Notes under the pieces: model-generated | Database searches by the model: none | What the model was told of the DNA's origin: nothing | The model's input: the letters and a program-made list of their open reading frames with translations, nothing else | Position numbers and translations under genes: made by a program | NCBI GenBank assembly: GCA_029851415.1 | Contig: CM056742.1 | Coordinates: 63,436,454-63,500,453, forward strand | Length of the DNA: 64,000 nt | Direction: 5' to 3' | Origin: Eretmocerus hayati | Lineage: Eukaryota; Arthropoda; Insecta; Hymenoptera; Aphelinidae | Part shown: positions 22,018-33,694 of the stretch, piece after piece | Layout of the letters: the number at the start of each line of letters is the position of its first letter | Numbering within the stretch: position 1 is the first letter of the stretch

Positions 22018-24030
22018 CTAGGAGATCGTACTGGGCAACTTATTCCAAAGGCTGGAGGCTGAGACATGAAAAGAGTTTTGGAGGGCAGAAGGATGATACT
22101 TGGGGATTACTAGATCACCGGTCTGAAGTCTGACTGATCTGTGCAGGCTCGTGTTACAAATTTCTATGATGTTTCGTGATAAGTAATGTAGCTTCTGTGC
22201 CTTCAATATTTGAAACAGCAGGCTGGCTAAGAAGTACTCTCTTCGGGCCTTGACCGAGAGCCACCCAAGGCGTATGCGATAGGGGGTAACAAGATCTCTC
22301 CAAGAGATGTTGCCAAAAACGAAGCGTGTACACGCGTTCTGAGCTCGTTGGAGACGAGTGTTTCGCTCATTGGTGAGATCATGATCTACAGGGCAGGCAT
22401 AGTCGAAGTACGGAAGAATGAGGGTTTGAACAAATGACTTGCGGAGGGAAAATGAGAGGGCATGTTGGTGGGGACGTAGTTGACGAAGAGTTCCAAAGAC
22501 GCGCTGACAGATTGACGATACTTGCTTTTTCCAATTCAGGTCTGGAGTGATCCATATACCGAGATTTTTTGCTTCAGTTACAAACTCTACCGGTGTGCCA
22601 TCTATCATTATGGGATGTAGAGACTGCATGTCCAGTAACCGAAGGTTCTCAGTGCTGGCTAATATCATGACTTTAGTTTTCTTCAAGTTTGAACTGAGAC
22701 CATTAGCCAACGCCCATGTATAGATAGCAATTGCATCTCTCTCAACAAGTTCAAGAGCCTCTGTAAGTCCATAGCGATGGCAACTCCGGTAGATCTGAGT
22801 GTCGTCTGCATAGATCATGTAGTGTGAGTAACGTAGTACCTTAGCCAAGTCATTAATGAAGATGGAAAATAAAAGGGGACCAAGGGCTGAGCCTTGCGGG
22901 ACTCCGGATGTCGTTCTTAACCAGTCAGAAACTGTTCCACCTTCATCAATGACTGCTTGACATCTGTCGGCTAGATGAGACAGGAGCCATCGTATTGCAT
23001 GATCATCCACTTGGAATGAGCGAAGCTTTTGGATCAGTATGTTGTGAGGAATTTTGTCAAAGGCTTTTAAGAAATCAAAAAGAACCAGGGTTGTGTACAT
23101 TGACTTATCGATCCCATTGCGGACGTCATCAAGTACCCCAAGCAAGGCTGTTTGAGTGCTATGTCCCTTACGAAAACCGGCTTGGCATGGATCAAAAAGC
23201 TCATATTCTTCTATGAATTTACGCAATTGGTTTGATACCACTTTTTTCATTATCTCAGAACACTCTGACAGCCGAGCTATGGGCCTCAGGTCAGACAGTT
23301 CCGACAGACTACTGGTTTTAGGAATTGGAGTAATGAGAGTGCGTTTCCAAAATTCCGGGAAAGTTGCATTGGTAATGGAAGAGTTGAAAATATCGGTGAG
23401 TGGATCTAGGATGGTAGGACAAGATGTTATGAGATTCTTAACGGTGATATAATCAGTACCAAAAGTCTTCGACTTGGATGATTGGATTATACGTAGAACT
23501 TCTTCTTTGTTTGTGAGCGATAATGAAGGAAGAGGGATGCTGTTGTGGTTTCTTAGAGTGTGGTGCTGAGGTGGTTGAGGAAGGTTGAGAGTTGGATTAG
23601 GGTTAGACATAGAGGCAAAGTGTGAGTTGATAGCATCAGGAGAGAATGTCTTGAAAGGGGAACATAAGTGGGAAGAGACCATGCCTAGCCCGTTAAGAGT
23701 ACTCCATAACCTATTTGAAGTCTGAGCAGTAGAGATTTGATTGGCATAAAATTGACTTTTGGGTGAGCGTAGTAGCTTTTGTACCCGCGATCTTGCAACT
23801 CGATACCTTTGCTTCAGATCAGCTGACTCTGTAAGACGTGCTCTCCTATACAAGTAATCACCCTCTTTCATAAGGTTACGGATTACGTCATTTACCCAAG
23901 GTTTCTTTCGGAAAGGAGTTTTGATAGCTCTAAGGGGGGGCAGATAAGTCGAGCGCATTTGTGATTGAATTATTGGGAGCTGGAACCTTTTCATTGATGT
24001 TGCCAGATAGTGGGAAGGCTCCAAGTTCAT
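22018..24030 (-). pseudogene. E1 ORF2: reverse transcriptase
   Basis: 670 open codons. Motifs in order: GTDYITVKNL, LITPIPKTS, LRPIARLS, CQAGFRKGHSTQTALL, LVLFDFLKAFDKIPH, SGVPQGSALGPLLFSIFINDL and the YADD box (MIYADDTQIY), then NLGIWITPDLNW and PYFDYACPV. The N-terminal part links to the endonuclease in a different frame. A run of seven C (complement near 23933-23939) is the likely site of the shift. An in-frame stop also lies between the two parts. Confidence 0.9.
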
Positions 24031-24079
24031 GCGACAGGTCGCATAAATATCGTTCTTGGTTCAAGTTACGAGAATTCCG

Positions 24080-24825
24080 CTAAGTTACCGTCTTCGGTTC
24101 TTTTACAGTCTTATTGAAGCTAAACTTCAGTTCAATCCTATCATGCCCAACAGTAAAGAGTGCATCAGATTTGGAGTATTCGAGGACATATTCAAGTGAA
24201 CTCACAATAAATAGATCTATCCATGTGTGAGACATTTGTCTATCATTGTTCAACGTATGATGCGTTTGGCTTGATGTGACAAGATGCAGAGAGTAGTCTT
24301 GCAATGATCTATGAATGTATTTGGATTTAAAATCATTCACTGCCATGTTGCAAATGAAGTCACTGGTGATGATAACTGGGGTATATTTTGGCAGTAAAGT
24401 TGATAGAACCTCGAAAAATTCGTTTGGTAAACGTGCATCAGGAGGACGATAGACAACAGCAAATAACAGAGAATTGTTATCCTCAGCAATCTCACAGATC
24501 AAGAATTCTGGGTAATTCGAACGGGAAGAGTCAGATTTGATAAGATCCTTGAATTTGATGGAGTTAGCAGAGTAAACAACTATGCCACCCCCTCCCCCCA
24601 CTCGACCTGACCTATCATTCCGAACAGCGGTATAAATTAGTATACTTATGCTTATGTCAGTATCTAATTCGTTCAGGCGACTTTCAGTAATTGCAAAAAT
24701 ATCATGAGGATTATTATAAAGGAAGGCTTCAACATTGTCGCGATACTTGGGTAATCTGTAGATATTTACATGAGAAATGGTTAGGTAGGATGTGGTGAGC
24801 AGGGTTGGCGGAGGATCAAATCATT
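24080..24825 (-). pseudogene. E1 ORF2: APE-type endonuclease
   Basis: An open stretch with SHVNIYRLPKYRDNVEAF, DIFAITESRLNE (catalytic Glu region), GGGGGIVVYSANSIKF, AVVYRPPDA, and a C-terminal VGHDRIELKF in which a His-Asp-type ending is conserved. It stops at TAG before the RT part. The first-exon-like start is not preserved as an ATG. Confidence 0.78.
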
Positions 24826-25005
24826 CTCTGGATATCATCGATGGACGTGCTTGAGAGTCTCAGGTAGTGCTGAGCTTGGATTCTCACAAAAATCCGTGAA
24901 ATGATAACGTCGTCTGAAAGAGCAGTCGCTACCGGTAGGCCATTGATAACTATATCTGCATTAGATTCATGAGCAAGTACGCGGGGACCGGCAGTCCAAA
25001 TGCTT

Positions 25006-25593
25006 TCAATTTCGATAAACGCGTAAAATCTTCTTCTCCAAGTCTTTGAGTCGAGTTTCTTGATTTTGTAGCATAGAAATGAAATTGGTCATCTGACTCT
25101 CTATTGCTTCTATGCGACCGCTACACTCAGTATTCCGATCCATGATAGTGAGAAGATTCTGAAATATTGCATTGATTTTTTGGTCTGAGTCGAGTGTAGC
25201 GAATTTAGCGAGCGTCTCAGAGTGAGTTAGAGGTTGCGCAGGTCCGGTAGCTGTTAAACTAGATGGCTGTGATGAAAGTAGATATTGTTGCTGTTGTACT
25301 ACGTGAGATAGAGACTGAGACACGACATTTTGTGTTTGATTAGATGAGATTGCTGTTGATGGGAAAGTGAAAGTTGGAGTACCGGGTGTTGTAAAGAAGT
25401 CCTGAGCGTTATTTGACATGGTTCGCGAATTTACATCCACTCTATCGTACATGAATGAGTTTATACAGCAGCGACGAGCAGTGGTGGTTTTGATGTAAGC
25501 GCAGGCGCAGCCGGTGTGAAATATCGCGTTACGATCTTCACAGTAGAATATTTTGTCTCTCTCATTACTACCACATCTCTCACACGTCGGCAT
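25006..25593 (-). CDS. E1 ORF1: zinc-finger and coiled-coil protein
   Basis: 195 codons. The N-terminus MPTCERCGSNERDKIFYCEDRN...HTGCACAYI looks like a PHD-type Cys/His cluster with some spacing lost. The middle is Gln/Ser/Thr-rich. The C-terminus (EAIESQMTNF, LKDLEKKIL) looks like a coiled coil, as in ORF1 of several Jockey-superfamily elements. Probably an RNA-binding ORF1 protein. Confidence 0.6.
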   Translation of the reverse strand: MPTCERCGSNERDKIFYCEDRNAIFHTGCACAYIKTTTARRCCINSFMYDRVDVNSRTMSNNAQDFFTTPGTPTFTFPSTAISSNQTQNVVSQSLSHVVQQQQYLLSSQPSSLTATGPAQPLTHSETLAKFATLDSDQKINAIFQNLLTIMDRNTECSGRIEAIESQMTNFISMLQNQETRLKDLEKKILRVYRN

Positions 25594-25712
25594 TCGGCTG
25601 CTATGGATCTCACCTCAACGTATGTAAAGGTAGATGGTGCGAGCTCGTGGGATCCAGCTATTTGGGTGAATATTGGTATGCCCCGACGAAACAAGAGAAA
25701 GAGAGAGAGAAA

Positions 25713-26140
25713 ATAGAAGAGGTCCAAATGGTTCCAGAAGGAACATGATGTACTGGAGAGGAAGAGAGGAGAGAGAAGATCGGAGATCGAAGAAAGGAGA
25801 AAGAAGAAAGGAGAATAAAGAGATGGGAAAAGATCGAAGAAGGAGAAACAATATCTGCGAGTCGTGAGAAGAGAGACGCTCGATCCTGAGCGCGAGACGC
25901 CGCCGGCCCTGAAGTAATGCTCACGCGGTGCCGGGGCCGGATTGGTAAGTTGGTGGATCTCTCCCTTGTCTGATGGCCAGCGCCGATGGGGAAGGGAGAG
26001 AGGGCTTATCCGGTACGAATGGCCGCATCGATGCGGATTCTAGCCCAGAAGCCTTGAAAAGTATCGGCCAGGCGTGAATGCCCGTCCGGAACCTCTCTAT
26101 AGCTACGTCGCAGCGTATTCCCCCTACAACCACCCGGAAG
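25713..26140 (+). mobile_element. 5'-truncated 3' end of an R1-like element (fragment 1)
   Basis: Matches the 3' UTR of the longer R1-like element at 31843-32275 (shared GAGTCGTGAGAAGAGAGACG and TGCTCACGCGGTGCCGGGGC). It lies between GA tracts at 25691-25709 and 26141-26161. Confidence 0.8.
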
Positions 26141-26161
26141 AGAGAAAGAGAGAGAGAGAGA

Positions 26162-26404
26162 GGTGGATCTCCTTCTTGATTGCCCGATGCCCTAGGTATC
26201 GGACACCAAGGGGAGAGGGATATTACACGGCCGAGCCCACCTCCCGGTGGGCCCCACCCAAACCCGTGTCCCGCCTGGTATGGCCTGCGTGGGCTATGCG
26301 TAGTCCACGTAAGCTGAACCAGCCCGGTAGCTGGGGACGGATCCGAAGGATCTTAAGGCAGATTTTGCCCTCTAACCACCTTAAAAGGAAAAAAAGAAAA
26401 AAAA
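26162..26404 (+). mobile_element. R1-like 3' end (fragment 2), with A-rich tail
   Basis: Starts GTGGATCTCC, as in the 3' UTR of the related elements, diverges strongly, and ends CTAACCACCTTAAAAGG plus an A-rich tail before another (GA)n tract (26405-26416). A second truncated copy in the same orientation. Confidence 0.65.
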
Positions 26405-26669
26405 GAGAGAGAGAGACCCCGTAGGGGGCTTTGGGTGTGACGTTAGGGTTGCACTTGGAGCTTGAGGGAGCGACGCCCCTCCGGACCCGAGTCCTACACT
26501 TACACTAACACACACACTACACCATACATGCACCATACTCACGCCTGCTCAAGCACTACACAAACATACCAACATCATACAGGACACGCATCACACAGAA
26601 CACCACACCCGTGCTGGTCTGGTCCGGGGTCGGCCAGCATGCGATTCCAGGCCCTCGAAGACGAAAGAA

Positions 26670-28516
26670 GATGATGTCCAGCATTGACGGCAAGAATTCC
26701 CCAAGTAAAGCGGGGCCCCATTCGGATCTTGCGGGGGGGGGGGGGCAACGATGCAAAACGCGCCACCAGTGGCACACTCGGCTGGCGGAATAACGCGTAC
26801 AGCTACAAGCGATGGAAATACGCTGCAGGTGGAAGGTGCGGGAGAAAAAAACCTACGCCATGGAGAAGCTGAGCTCGACCCTAGCAGGAAGAGAAACGGC
26901 CCGAGTGACGGAGCAGAGAAGCGAGTGCTCAAACAATCAAAGCTCACATTTCCGAGCCAACAAGGGATGAACGCGAAAGTTCCAGCAGAAGCACGAGAGG
27001 CGGCAGAGAAGCTGCTGAAGATCAACCCCGGTATCAGGATCCAGATCACGCAACCCAGCAACGAGGTTGATGACGCCGTCAACTTCAGCTCAGGCTCGAG
27101 CGAGTCCGACTCCACTATAGGGTCCCAGGGGAACGGAACAATCCTGACTCCTGGAAACGGTTTGCTCGAGAGGGGAGTGCACGATGAGGTGCCTGATAGG
27201 GTGGAAATTGACCACATCCCCTCAACCAGAGATGCGGCACGACAGAGGAGAGGAAACGAGGCGGGCGATCTCATGGGGAAATGGGAAGACCAAGCACTTC
27301 AACTTGGTTATAGGAATAGCCGAGTCCGTTTTCAGCAATCCAGAAGGGACCAAGGGTGACATGGAAGAGCTCAAGAAGATAGGTCACGCGCTCGAAGGCC
27401 TACTCGCGACAGACAAGGCGAAGCGGGCTGCTTTCGAGACAACGCTCGTCGAAACGGAAAAGGCCCTGAAAGCGAGGGGGATTTGTGCAGCCTTCGGTCA
27501 CAGAAAAACCGGCCGCGTCGGGTAGTGGCTTCCAGGGAAGGGGGGCAGGGAAACCGGAATCGCGACCGGGGCAACAACGCGGTTCGAAGGCGACGCGATA
27601 CGGACCTCCACTGGGAGGTTTCGGAACACCGCGCTCGACATCAACGCCCAATCGGCCCGAGCAAAATGGGACTTAGAAGGAAGTGGTGTCAGAGAAACGA
27701 GCGGGAAGGGCAAAGAAGAGCGGTAGATCGGACGATGCCGCCGGAGAGGGAGCGAAAATGAAGCCGAGAAGGGTGAAGCCCAAAGCCGTCCTCGTTACGG
27801 CCAAACAAGGTCGGCTAACCTACGCAGACATGCTGCGCAGGATAAAAACGGATGACCTTGATGGAGAAGTGGGCTCTAAGGTCACGGGCATCCGCAAGAC
27901 CCAAGAAGGCCAAGTCATTCTTGAACTCAAGAAGGGCACCGATGTCGCCACCGTCAAGGCAGCCTTGGCACCAGTCGTCGGGCAAGAAGGAGCTGTCCAC
28001 TGTCTAGCAAACAGCACGACCCTCGAGGTGCTCGGAGTCGACTACGATGTCGACATAATCAAGGTGCGGGATGACCTCGCGAAGGCCCTACCAGAAAACA
28101 AGAAGGGTGCCGTTGTAGTCAAGTCCATCCGGAGTGGCTACCGCGGCACCCAAACCGCTGTTGTCTCGATCGCAACGGGACTGGCCCACCATCTCCTCGA
28201 CTGGAAGGAGCCAAAGGTTGGATGGGGCAGAGTCAGGATCCGCGAGAAGGGTGGCATCCCACGGTGCTATAACTGCTTAGAGTACGGCCACAAGGCCTCG
28301 GAGTGCAAAAAAGAGAAGGCAGAGGAACGGAAACCAAAACTCTGCTTCCAATGCGGCGAACCAGGGCACCTTGCTGCGATTTGCAAGGAAAAACCAAAAT
28401 GCCTAAGCTGTGCGGCGATCGAGTCCAAATCTGACCACAGATCTGGGGCCAGCAACTGCACTGCATACCAGAGGGCAAGAACCACATATAGACGCAGGAA
28501 GGAAAGAAATGGCTAG
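26670..28516 (+). pseudogene. R1-like ORF1 (gag with CCHC zinc knuckles), copy X
   Basis: Three overlapping open stretches (26751-27359, 27184-27525, 27683-28516) in different frames show frameshifts, one probably at the 13-base G run near 26733. The C-terminal part has YADMLRRIK, a gag-like central domain and three knuckles: CYNCLEYGHKASEC, CFQCGEPGHLAAIC and CLSC...H..GASNC. The stop (28514-28516) overlaps the ORF2 start (ATG at 28509) by eight bases, a common arrangement for translational coupling. Confidence 0.85.
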
Positions 28517-31500
28517 CTTCATCCAAGCCAACCTCAGGAAGAGCGGGGACGCAGACGATCTCCTACACACTGTTGCCAAAGAAGGAGGGATCGATGTTCT
28601 GATTATCTCCGGACCGCCTCGGAAGCGCGAATTCTCTCGATCCACATTCGATCACTGGAGGACAGCCGTAATCCAGATCATGAATCCTGCGATCCGTGAG
28701 ACTGGACCAGCTGTTAGTGGCCGCGCTTTCGCTCGAAAGACCATAAAGGGCACAGCAGTCTACAGCTGCTACTATTCGCCGTCGCTCAAGACGCACGAAT
28801 TCGAAGACGAGCTCCACGACCAAGAAGAGGATGTGAGGCAATGGGGGGGGGGGGCAGTTATAATCGCGGGGGATTTCAACTCCAAGGCAGGGCAGTCAAG
28901 CGTGGTAGAGTCCTTCCCCTCAAGCCCCTCCAGTCATGTGTAGAGAGCGCGCCGCGGCGTCGCAAGGGAGGGGCTCCTTCGCCGCGAGCCGCGACGCTCT
29001 CTGCACTTGACTGGAGGGGCTTGAGGGGAGGGACTCTACTACGCTTGACACCCCTGGAGCGCGCCGCGGCGTCGCAAGGAAGGGGCTCCTCCGCCGTGAG
29101 CCGCGACGCTCTCCGCACTTGACTGGAGGGGCTTGAGGGGAGGGACTCTACTACGCTTGACAACCCTGCTCCAAGGAACCGACTTGGAGTGGGGGGCCGC
29201 GTGATAGACGGGGGGTAATACTCGCTGATGCCATGAAGGCATTGGGATTAGTGCTCGCGAACGAGACGGGGGTTATCACCTACTACCGACACGACACTCG
29301 GTCCAGGGAGGGAGGTTCGTCTTCCGTCCTCGACCTGACGTTCATGAGCCCGTCGCTCATGGGACGTGTGACATCGTGGGAGGTTCTGGACACGGAAACA
29401 TTGAGTGACCATCTAGATATTCGGTTTCGGCTTAGGACTGACAGACAGACGACACGCAGACCGTGACCGACGATGTGGCAGGTACGCAAGCTGGATGAGG
29501 GGAAATTCCGGGAAACGATAGGAACAGCCGAAGATCTCCCGATGAACATCACCGCGGACGAGGCTGTGGATATGGTGACGACCACCATCACAAGAGCTTG
29601 TGACGCATCGATGCCTCGCAAGACAACATCATGCTTTTGGAGGAAACCAGAGTACTGGATCACCGACGAGATAAAAGCCCTACGAAGAACGAGCAATAAG
29701 GAAAGGAGAACCGCGTGGCGATCAAAGAAACTAAAACGACCATCACTGGCGGAAGATGATAGGGCGTACAGAGAAGCAAAGAAGGCTCTTGTTCTAGCCA
29801 TCTGGAGAAGCGAAGAGAAGTGCTGGGGTGAATTGTGCGACATGGTTAATGGAGACCCGTGGGGTACGCCATACCGCGTGGTCATGTCCAAGGTCCGACC
29901 CCGGAGGGGCAACCCAGCACCGACCGATGCAGCTACCTTGCGCAGCATCGTGGGAGACCTCCTCCCAGCAGGAGAACCCAGAGTCACATTCCCTCCAGAG
30001 AGCGACGACCCCATCCCGCTCTTCATTATGCAAGAGCTACTCATAGCGGCGAAGAGGCTGCCGAACGGCAAGGCCCCTGGCCTGGACGGCATCCCAAACG
30101 AGGCTCTGAAACTGGTCTTCAAATACAAGCCAGATTTACTCCTCGACCTCTTCAACATCTGTCTGAGCGCGGGAAATTTCCCGGATAAGTGGAAACGCCA
30201 GAAGCTGGTCCTGATACCTAAAGGGCAAGGAGGTCAACGCCTTCTCAGCATGCTCGACAATATCGGGAAAATGTACGAGAAGATGGTGCTCAACAGGGTG
30301 GAAAAAGCCTACGAAGAGAGCGGCGGGCTATCAACAATGCAGTTTGGGTTCCGGAAGGGACGAAGCTTTGTGCACGCGATCGAGGAGATCCAAGAACGGG
30401 TTCAAGCGTCGGTAGGGAACCCATACCAAGGAAGAGGAGGATTCTGTCCCATTATCGCGTTGGACATAAAGAACGCGTTCAACTGCGCGAACTGGGAGCG
30501 AGTCTATCAATCCCAAGCAAGTAAAGTGCCGCCCTATCTACTAGCCATCACGAGTGACTATCTGCGGAACAGGACACTCGTGCACGACACCGACAAGAGA
30601 CAAGAGATCCGGAACCTGTCCGCCGGAATTGGACAGGGATCGGTTTCCGGGCCGTTCAACTGGAACACCCAGTACGACAGTTTACTGTCTATTGAACTGC
30701 CCGAAGGAGTGATAATAGTGGCTTTCGCGGACGACGCGGGGCTCATCGTCTGGTCCGACAACGAGGAACTCTTGGGTAGACGCGCAAACGAGGCGCTGGC
30801 CCGAGTCTACGAGTGCATGATCAGCAGGCTCCTAGAGCTTGCTGTCAAGAAGTGCGAAGCAATCGTGGTCACAAGACGCAGAAAGTTTGACTTGTCCCAC
30901 TTTTACATCAACGGGCAAGAGATCCCACGCAAGACAGAGCTGAAATACCTCGGCGTATGGCTTGACGACAAGTGGTCGTTCAAGAAGCACATCCAGGAGG
31001 CCGCCCAGAAAGCGAGCAGGGTTGGTGCGGCGCTTCAGCGGCTGATGCCGAATATCGGGGGACCCAAGGAAAAGGGGCGCGCACTTCTCAACACCGTCAG
31101 CACCTCCATCATGCTCTACGGTGCACCCGTGTGGGGAAAGAGAGTAGAGAAGACCATCATCGGGAAGAAGATGGGGCCTGTCCACCGGAGAGCGGCCCTG
31201 AGAAGTATCCGTGCCTAACGCACCGTGTCAGAAGATGCGGCTTACGTATTGGCAAGTACACCGCCCATCCACTTGCTCGTCGCGGAGCGAGTGAGGATCT
31301 GGGACCGCCAGAAAGTGATCGGAGCCAAACGAGTACTCACTCCAACGATGAAGGAGATCATCCGCGACAACGAGAACGAAACGACCCTTGAGCATTGGCA
31401 AACTGAGTGGGATTCGTCATTTGCAGATGGCAGATGGACGCACCGGCTGATCCTGACGTAGCGAAATGGACGGAACGCACCCACGGAGAGATAGATTACT

Positions 31501-31826
31501 GGACGACGCAAGCACTGAGTGACCACGGTTGCTTTGGTGCCTATCTGACCCGGTTCAAGGAGAGGACATCCCCAGCATGCCAGTCATGCAGGGACAGCTA
31601 GGATGTCGCTGAACACGCCCTGTTCACGTGCAACGACACACAAAGAGAATGCGCCGAGTTGGATGGATGGCTGGGTGCTCAACTGTTACCTGAGAACCTC
31701 GTCCCGTACTTACTTCGCAACCAGGAGACATGGGATAGAGTTACCGGATACATCGAGGCGGTGATGACCCGTAAGGAGGAGAAAGAGAGGGAGGTGAGGC
31801 GCCTCGACGCCGGTGAATTACAGTAA
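28509..31826 (+). pseudogene. R1-like ORF2 (endonuclease, RT, CCHC), copy X
   Basis: Starts MASFIQANLRKSG; the endonuclease motif IDVLIISGP is readable, with S-G where S-E is usual, and the AGDFNSKA motif is cut by a MITE at 28888-29168. After the MITE come SSVLDLTFMS, DHLDIRF, and an in-frame TGA at 29464-29466. Then RT: NGKAPGLDGIPNEAL, RKGRSFVHAIEEI, IALDIKNAFN, QGSVSGPFNW and FADDAG. Further defects: TAA at 31216-31218, a one-base loss near 31450, and TAG at 31599-31601 within the C-terminal CCHC (CQSC...AEHALFTC). The reading ends at TAA 31824-31826. Confidence 0.88.
28880..29176. mobile_element. hAT-like MITE in the R1 endonuclease
   Basis: The element (28888-29168, 281 bp) starts CAGGGCAGTCAAGCG and ends CGCTTGACAACCCTG, with inverted ends of about 60 bp. 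An exact 8-bp duplication CTCCAAGG lies at 28880-28887 and 29169-29176. CAGGG-type ends with an 8-bp duplication fit hAT. Inside, its right ~125 bp is present twice in tandem. Removing 289 bp restores the endonuclease frame. Confidence 0.85.
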
Positions 31827-32280
31827 ACCTGCCGATTCAAACAGAAGAGGTTCAAATGGTTCCAGGAGGGATATGATGGACTGAAGGAGGAAGGAAGAAG
31901 AGAGAAGATCGAAGATCGAAGATCGAAAAAAGAAGAAAGAAGAAAGAAGAATGACGAGATGGAAGAAGATCGAAGAAAGGGAAACAACACCTGCGAGTCG
32001 TGAGAAGAGAGACGCTTGATCCTGAGCGCGAGACGCCACCGGCCCTGAAGTAATGCTCACGCGGTGCCGGGGCCGGATTGGTAAGTTGGTGGATCTCTCC
32101 CTTGTCCAATGGCCGACGTCAACGGAGAAGGAAGAGAGGGTTTACCCGGTTCAGATGGCCGTATCGATGCGGATTCCAGCCCGGGACTGTTGGGGAGGTG
32201 CTGGCCAGCCGTGTTTGGCTGACCGGTGCCTCTCCTTCGTACGTCGCAGCGTATTCGCCCTACAACCACCTTGAGAAAAA
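31827..32280 (+). other. R1-like 3' UTR, copy X
   Basis: Purine-rich segment (GAAGATCGAAGATCGAAG and similar), then GC-rich sequence shared with fragment 1 (25713-26140). Ends with an A run before unrelated AT-rich sequence. Confidence 0.75.
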
Positions 32281-32541
32281 AAATACGCTGCCAGAAGAAT
32301 TTAGCAGAATGCTCCCTCATTGCCATAGAAGATGTCAACTAATCTCATATTATTCACTCAAAAATTCCAATACATTAAGTTGTTATATTGATCAATTCTC
32401 CTCATAAAATTTTTATTAAAATATTTATTCATCCAAAATATCAATAGAATCAAATAATAAACTTAATCAAATATTCAATCCACTAGATAATAAATTGTTT
32501 CTCAATCATTTCCATATAATCTTACAAAATTTTCATGTTTA
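32281..32541. other. AT-rich spacer
   Basis: No recognised feature. It lies between the R1-like 3' end and the Ulp1-like remnant and is repeated at 56336-56596. Confidence 0.5.
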
Positions 32542-33132
32542 CTAAGGATACTCTCCAAAAATTCCAGTCAATAATATTTTCATCAAATGATTCCGCAGTA
32601 TTATTTCATCAGTACAATAATTCCTCAATGACGGATCCCTACCAAAACAGATTGTTACTGCGTATGCTGTCACTAAGAGACCGCAAGAACTATAATCAAT
32701 CTGTTCTTGCACCTTCTTGAATACTACGAAATCATCTTCTAGTGAAGGATACCTTTTTTTTATGAAATCCCTTTCTTTATCATCCAAATCTTTCAAACTG
32801 TGAATGTCACAATACAGGCTGTCATAAATGAATAGAAATGGTGCTTTATAATGTAAGCACCTCCAATGCTTGAAATCATTCGAGTAGAGAATTTGGATAT
32901 CTTCTTAATAAGTTTCATCAATCATTCCACTTAACTGTGTCAATACCGTGTCTATAGGATCGAAATTGAGATAATTTTTTTTTAGAACCTTCAGAAATGC
33001 ATTGATTGATTCATCTCGTAACCATGATCCAGAACATAATATATTCTTTCGAATTTCATTAAACTGACTTTCTGTAATATCAATTCTTGAACATCCATGA
33101 TCCTTCATTTGTCTTTGATCTTCATCTTAATA
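32542..33132 (-). pseudogene. Ulp1/C48-like cysteine protease remnant, copy 1
   Basis: Two same-frame segments (33108-32905, then 32904-32542) separated by one in-frame TAA. The first has WLRDESINAFLKVL, typical of the start of Ulp1-like domains. The second has FKHWRCLHY (His), FIYDSLY (Asp) and QIDYSSCGLLVTAYA (Gln and Cys), the ordered catalytic residues of C48 proteases, then an R-x-H-L ending. Just upstream (around 33133) TTCTTTTTGTTATTAAG in minus sense looks like a 3' splice site. The domain occurs both in deSUMOylating enzymes and in proteins of many DNA transposons. Here it is probably a transposon-associated remnant. Confidence 0.7.
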
Positions 33133-33292
33133 ACAAAAAGAATATGTCGGTTTACAAACATATGGGTTAGAGATGACTATTCTCAGTTGTAAATAACATT
33201 CGAATTGAAAACCAATTAATCATGGTGATTATATTGGGAAGGAAATGAACGGCTTTCTACAAATTAGTTATTTGAAGAATAAATTACGGGGT

Positions 33293-33661
33293 TTAAATTT
33301 TAATTTCCAGTAGGTGGGACAGAGTGATAGGAATGTAAAGGTCTTTATTCATTTCCATTGATGCGAGAATTCGATTGATGATAGAGAATTTTGGTAAATA
33401 GGTGATTACATTGGGGAAGGAACAAATCAACTGTCGGTGAACTTGAAAATTGGAACAAAGTGTATCATTTGGAACGCAAAATTTCGAGATCGATTCGACG
33501 AAATCTTTCGAGACTTTGTACATGTATTTTGGAGACTGTGGTGATGATGCCAGTGAATTTTGAGCATGATCGGATGGATACTTTTTGACTTGTGAATTTT
33601 TTAATGAGAAATTTGAAATTTTTCGGAAAGAAGCAAATCTTATAAGTGATTTGTACTTCAT
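33293..33661 (-). CDS. Unrecognised 122-codon reading frame
   Basis: Starts MKYKSLIRFASFRK, Ser/Lys-rich, no domain recognised. It could be an upstream exon of the Ulp1-like gene, since it has the same strand and lies about 160 bp away, or chance. It is unchanged in the duplicate at 57348-57716, but the duplication is too young for that to mean much. Confidence 0.3.
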   Translation of the reverse strand: MKYKSLIRFASFRKISNFSLKNSQVKKYPSDHAQNSLASSPQSPKYMYKVSKDFVESISKFCVPNDTLCSNFQVHRQLICSFPNVITYLPKFSIINRILASMEMNKDLYIPITLSHLLEIKI

Positions 33662-33694
33662 TTTACTTCATGAAAAAAATGTAAAGGAAGTAAT

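Larger units (their letters stand above)
21606..25690 (-). mobile_element. CR1/Jockey-group non-LTR retrotransposon E1, degenerate
   Basis: Minus-strand element with ORF1 (zinc finger plus coiled coil), APE-type endonuclease and reverse transcriptase. It ends in a short (ATCA)n tail at 21606-21622 that abuts (GA)n. The 5' end is near a second GA tract at 25691-25709. Order and motifs fit the Jockey superfamily (CR1, Kiri or Daphne type); the exact clade is not resolved. Confidence 0.8.
26417..32280 (+). mobile_element. R1-clade non-LTR retrotransposon, near full length (copy X), degenerate
   Basis: In order: 5' UTR (26417-26669), ORF1 gag with three CCHC knuckles, ORF2 with APE endonuclease, RT and a C-terminal CCHC motif, and a 3' UTR ending ACCACCTTGAGAAAAAAAA. 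It directly follows a GA tract. Endonuclease and C-terminal zinc motif fit the R1 clade. Insertion at (GA)n/(TC)n recalls microsatellite-specific members of that clade, such as Kibi; that link is inference. Confidence 0.82.

Noticed and set aside
25921..26133. HDV-like ribozyme at the 5' end of R1-like elements
   Set aside because: GC-rich folding is likely, but I could not lay out the double pseudoknot by hand, and this segment is a 3' UTR rather than a 5' end.
29283..30158. A 291-codon minus-strand frame opposite the R1-like ORF2
   Set aside because: It is an antisense shadow of the RT coding strand, with no motif.
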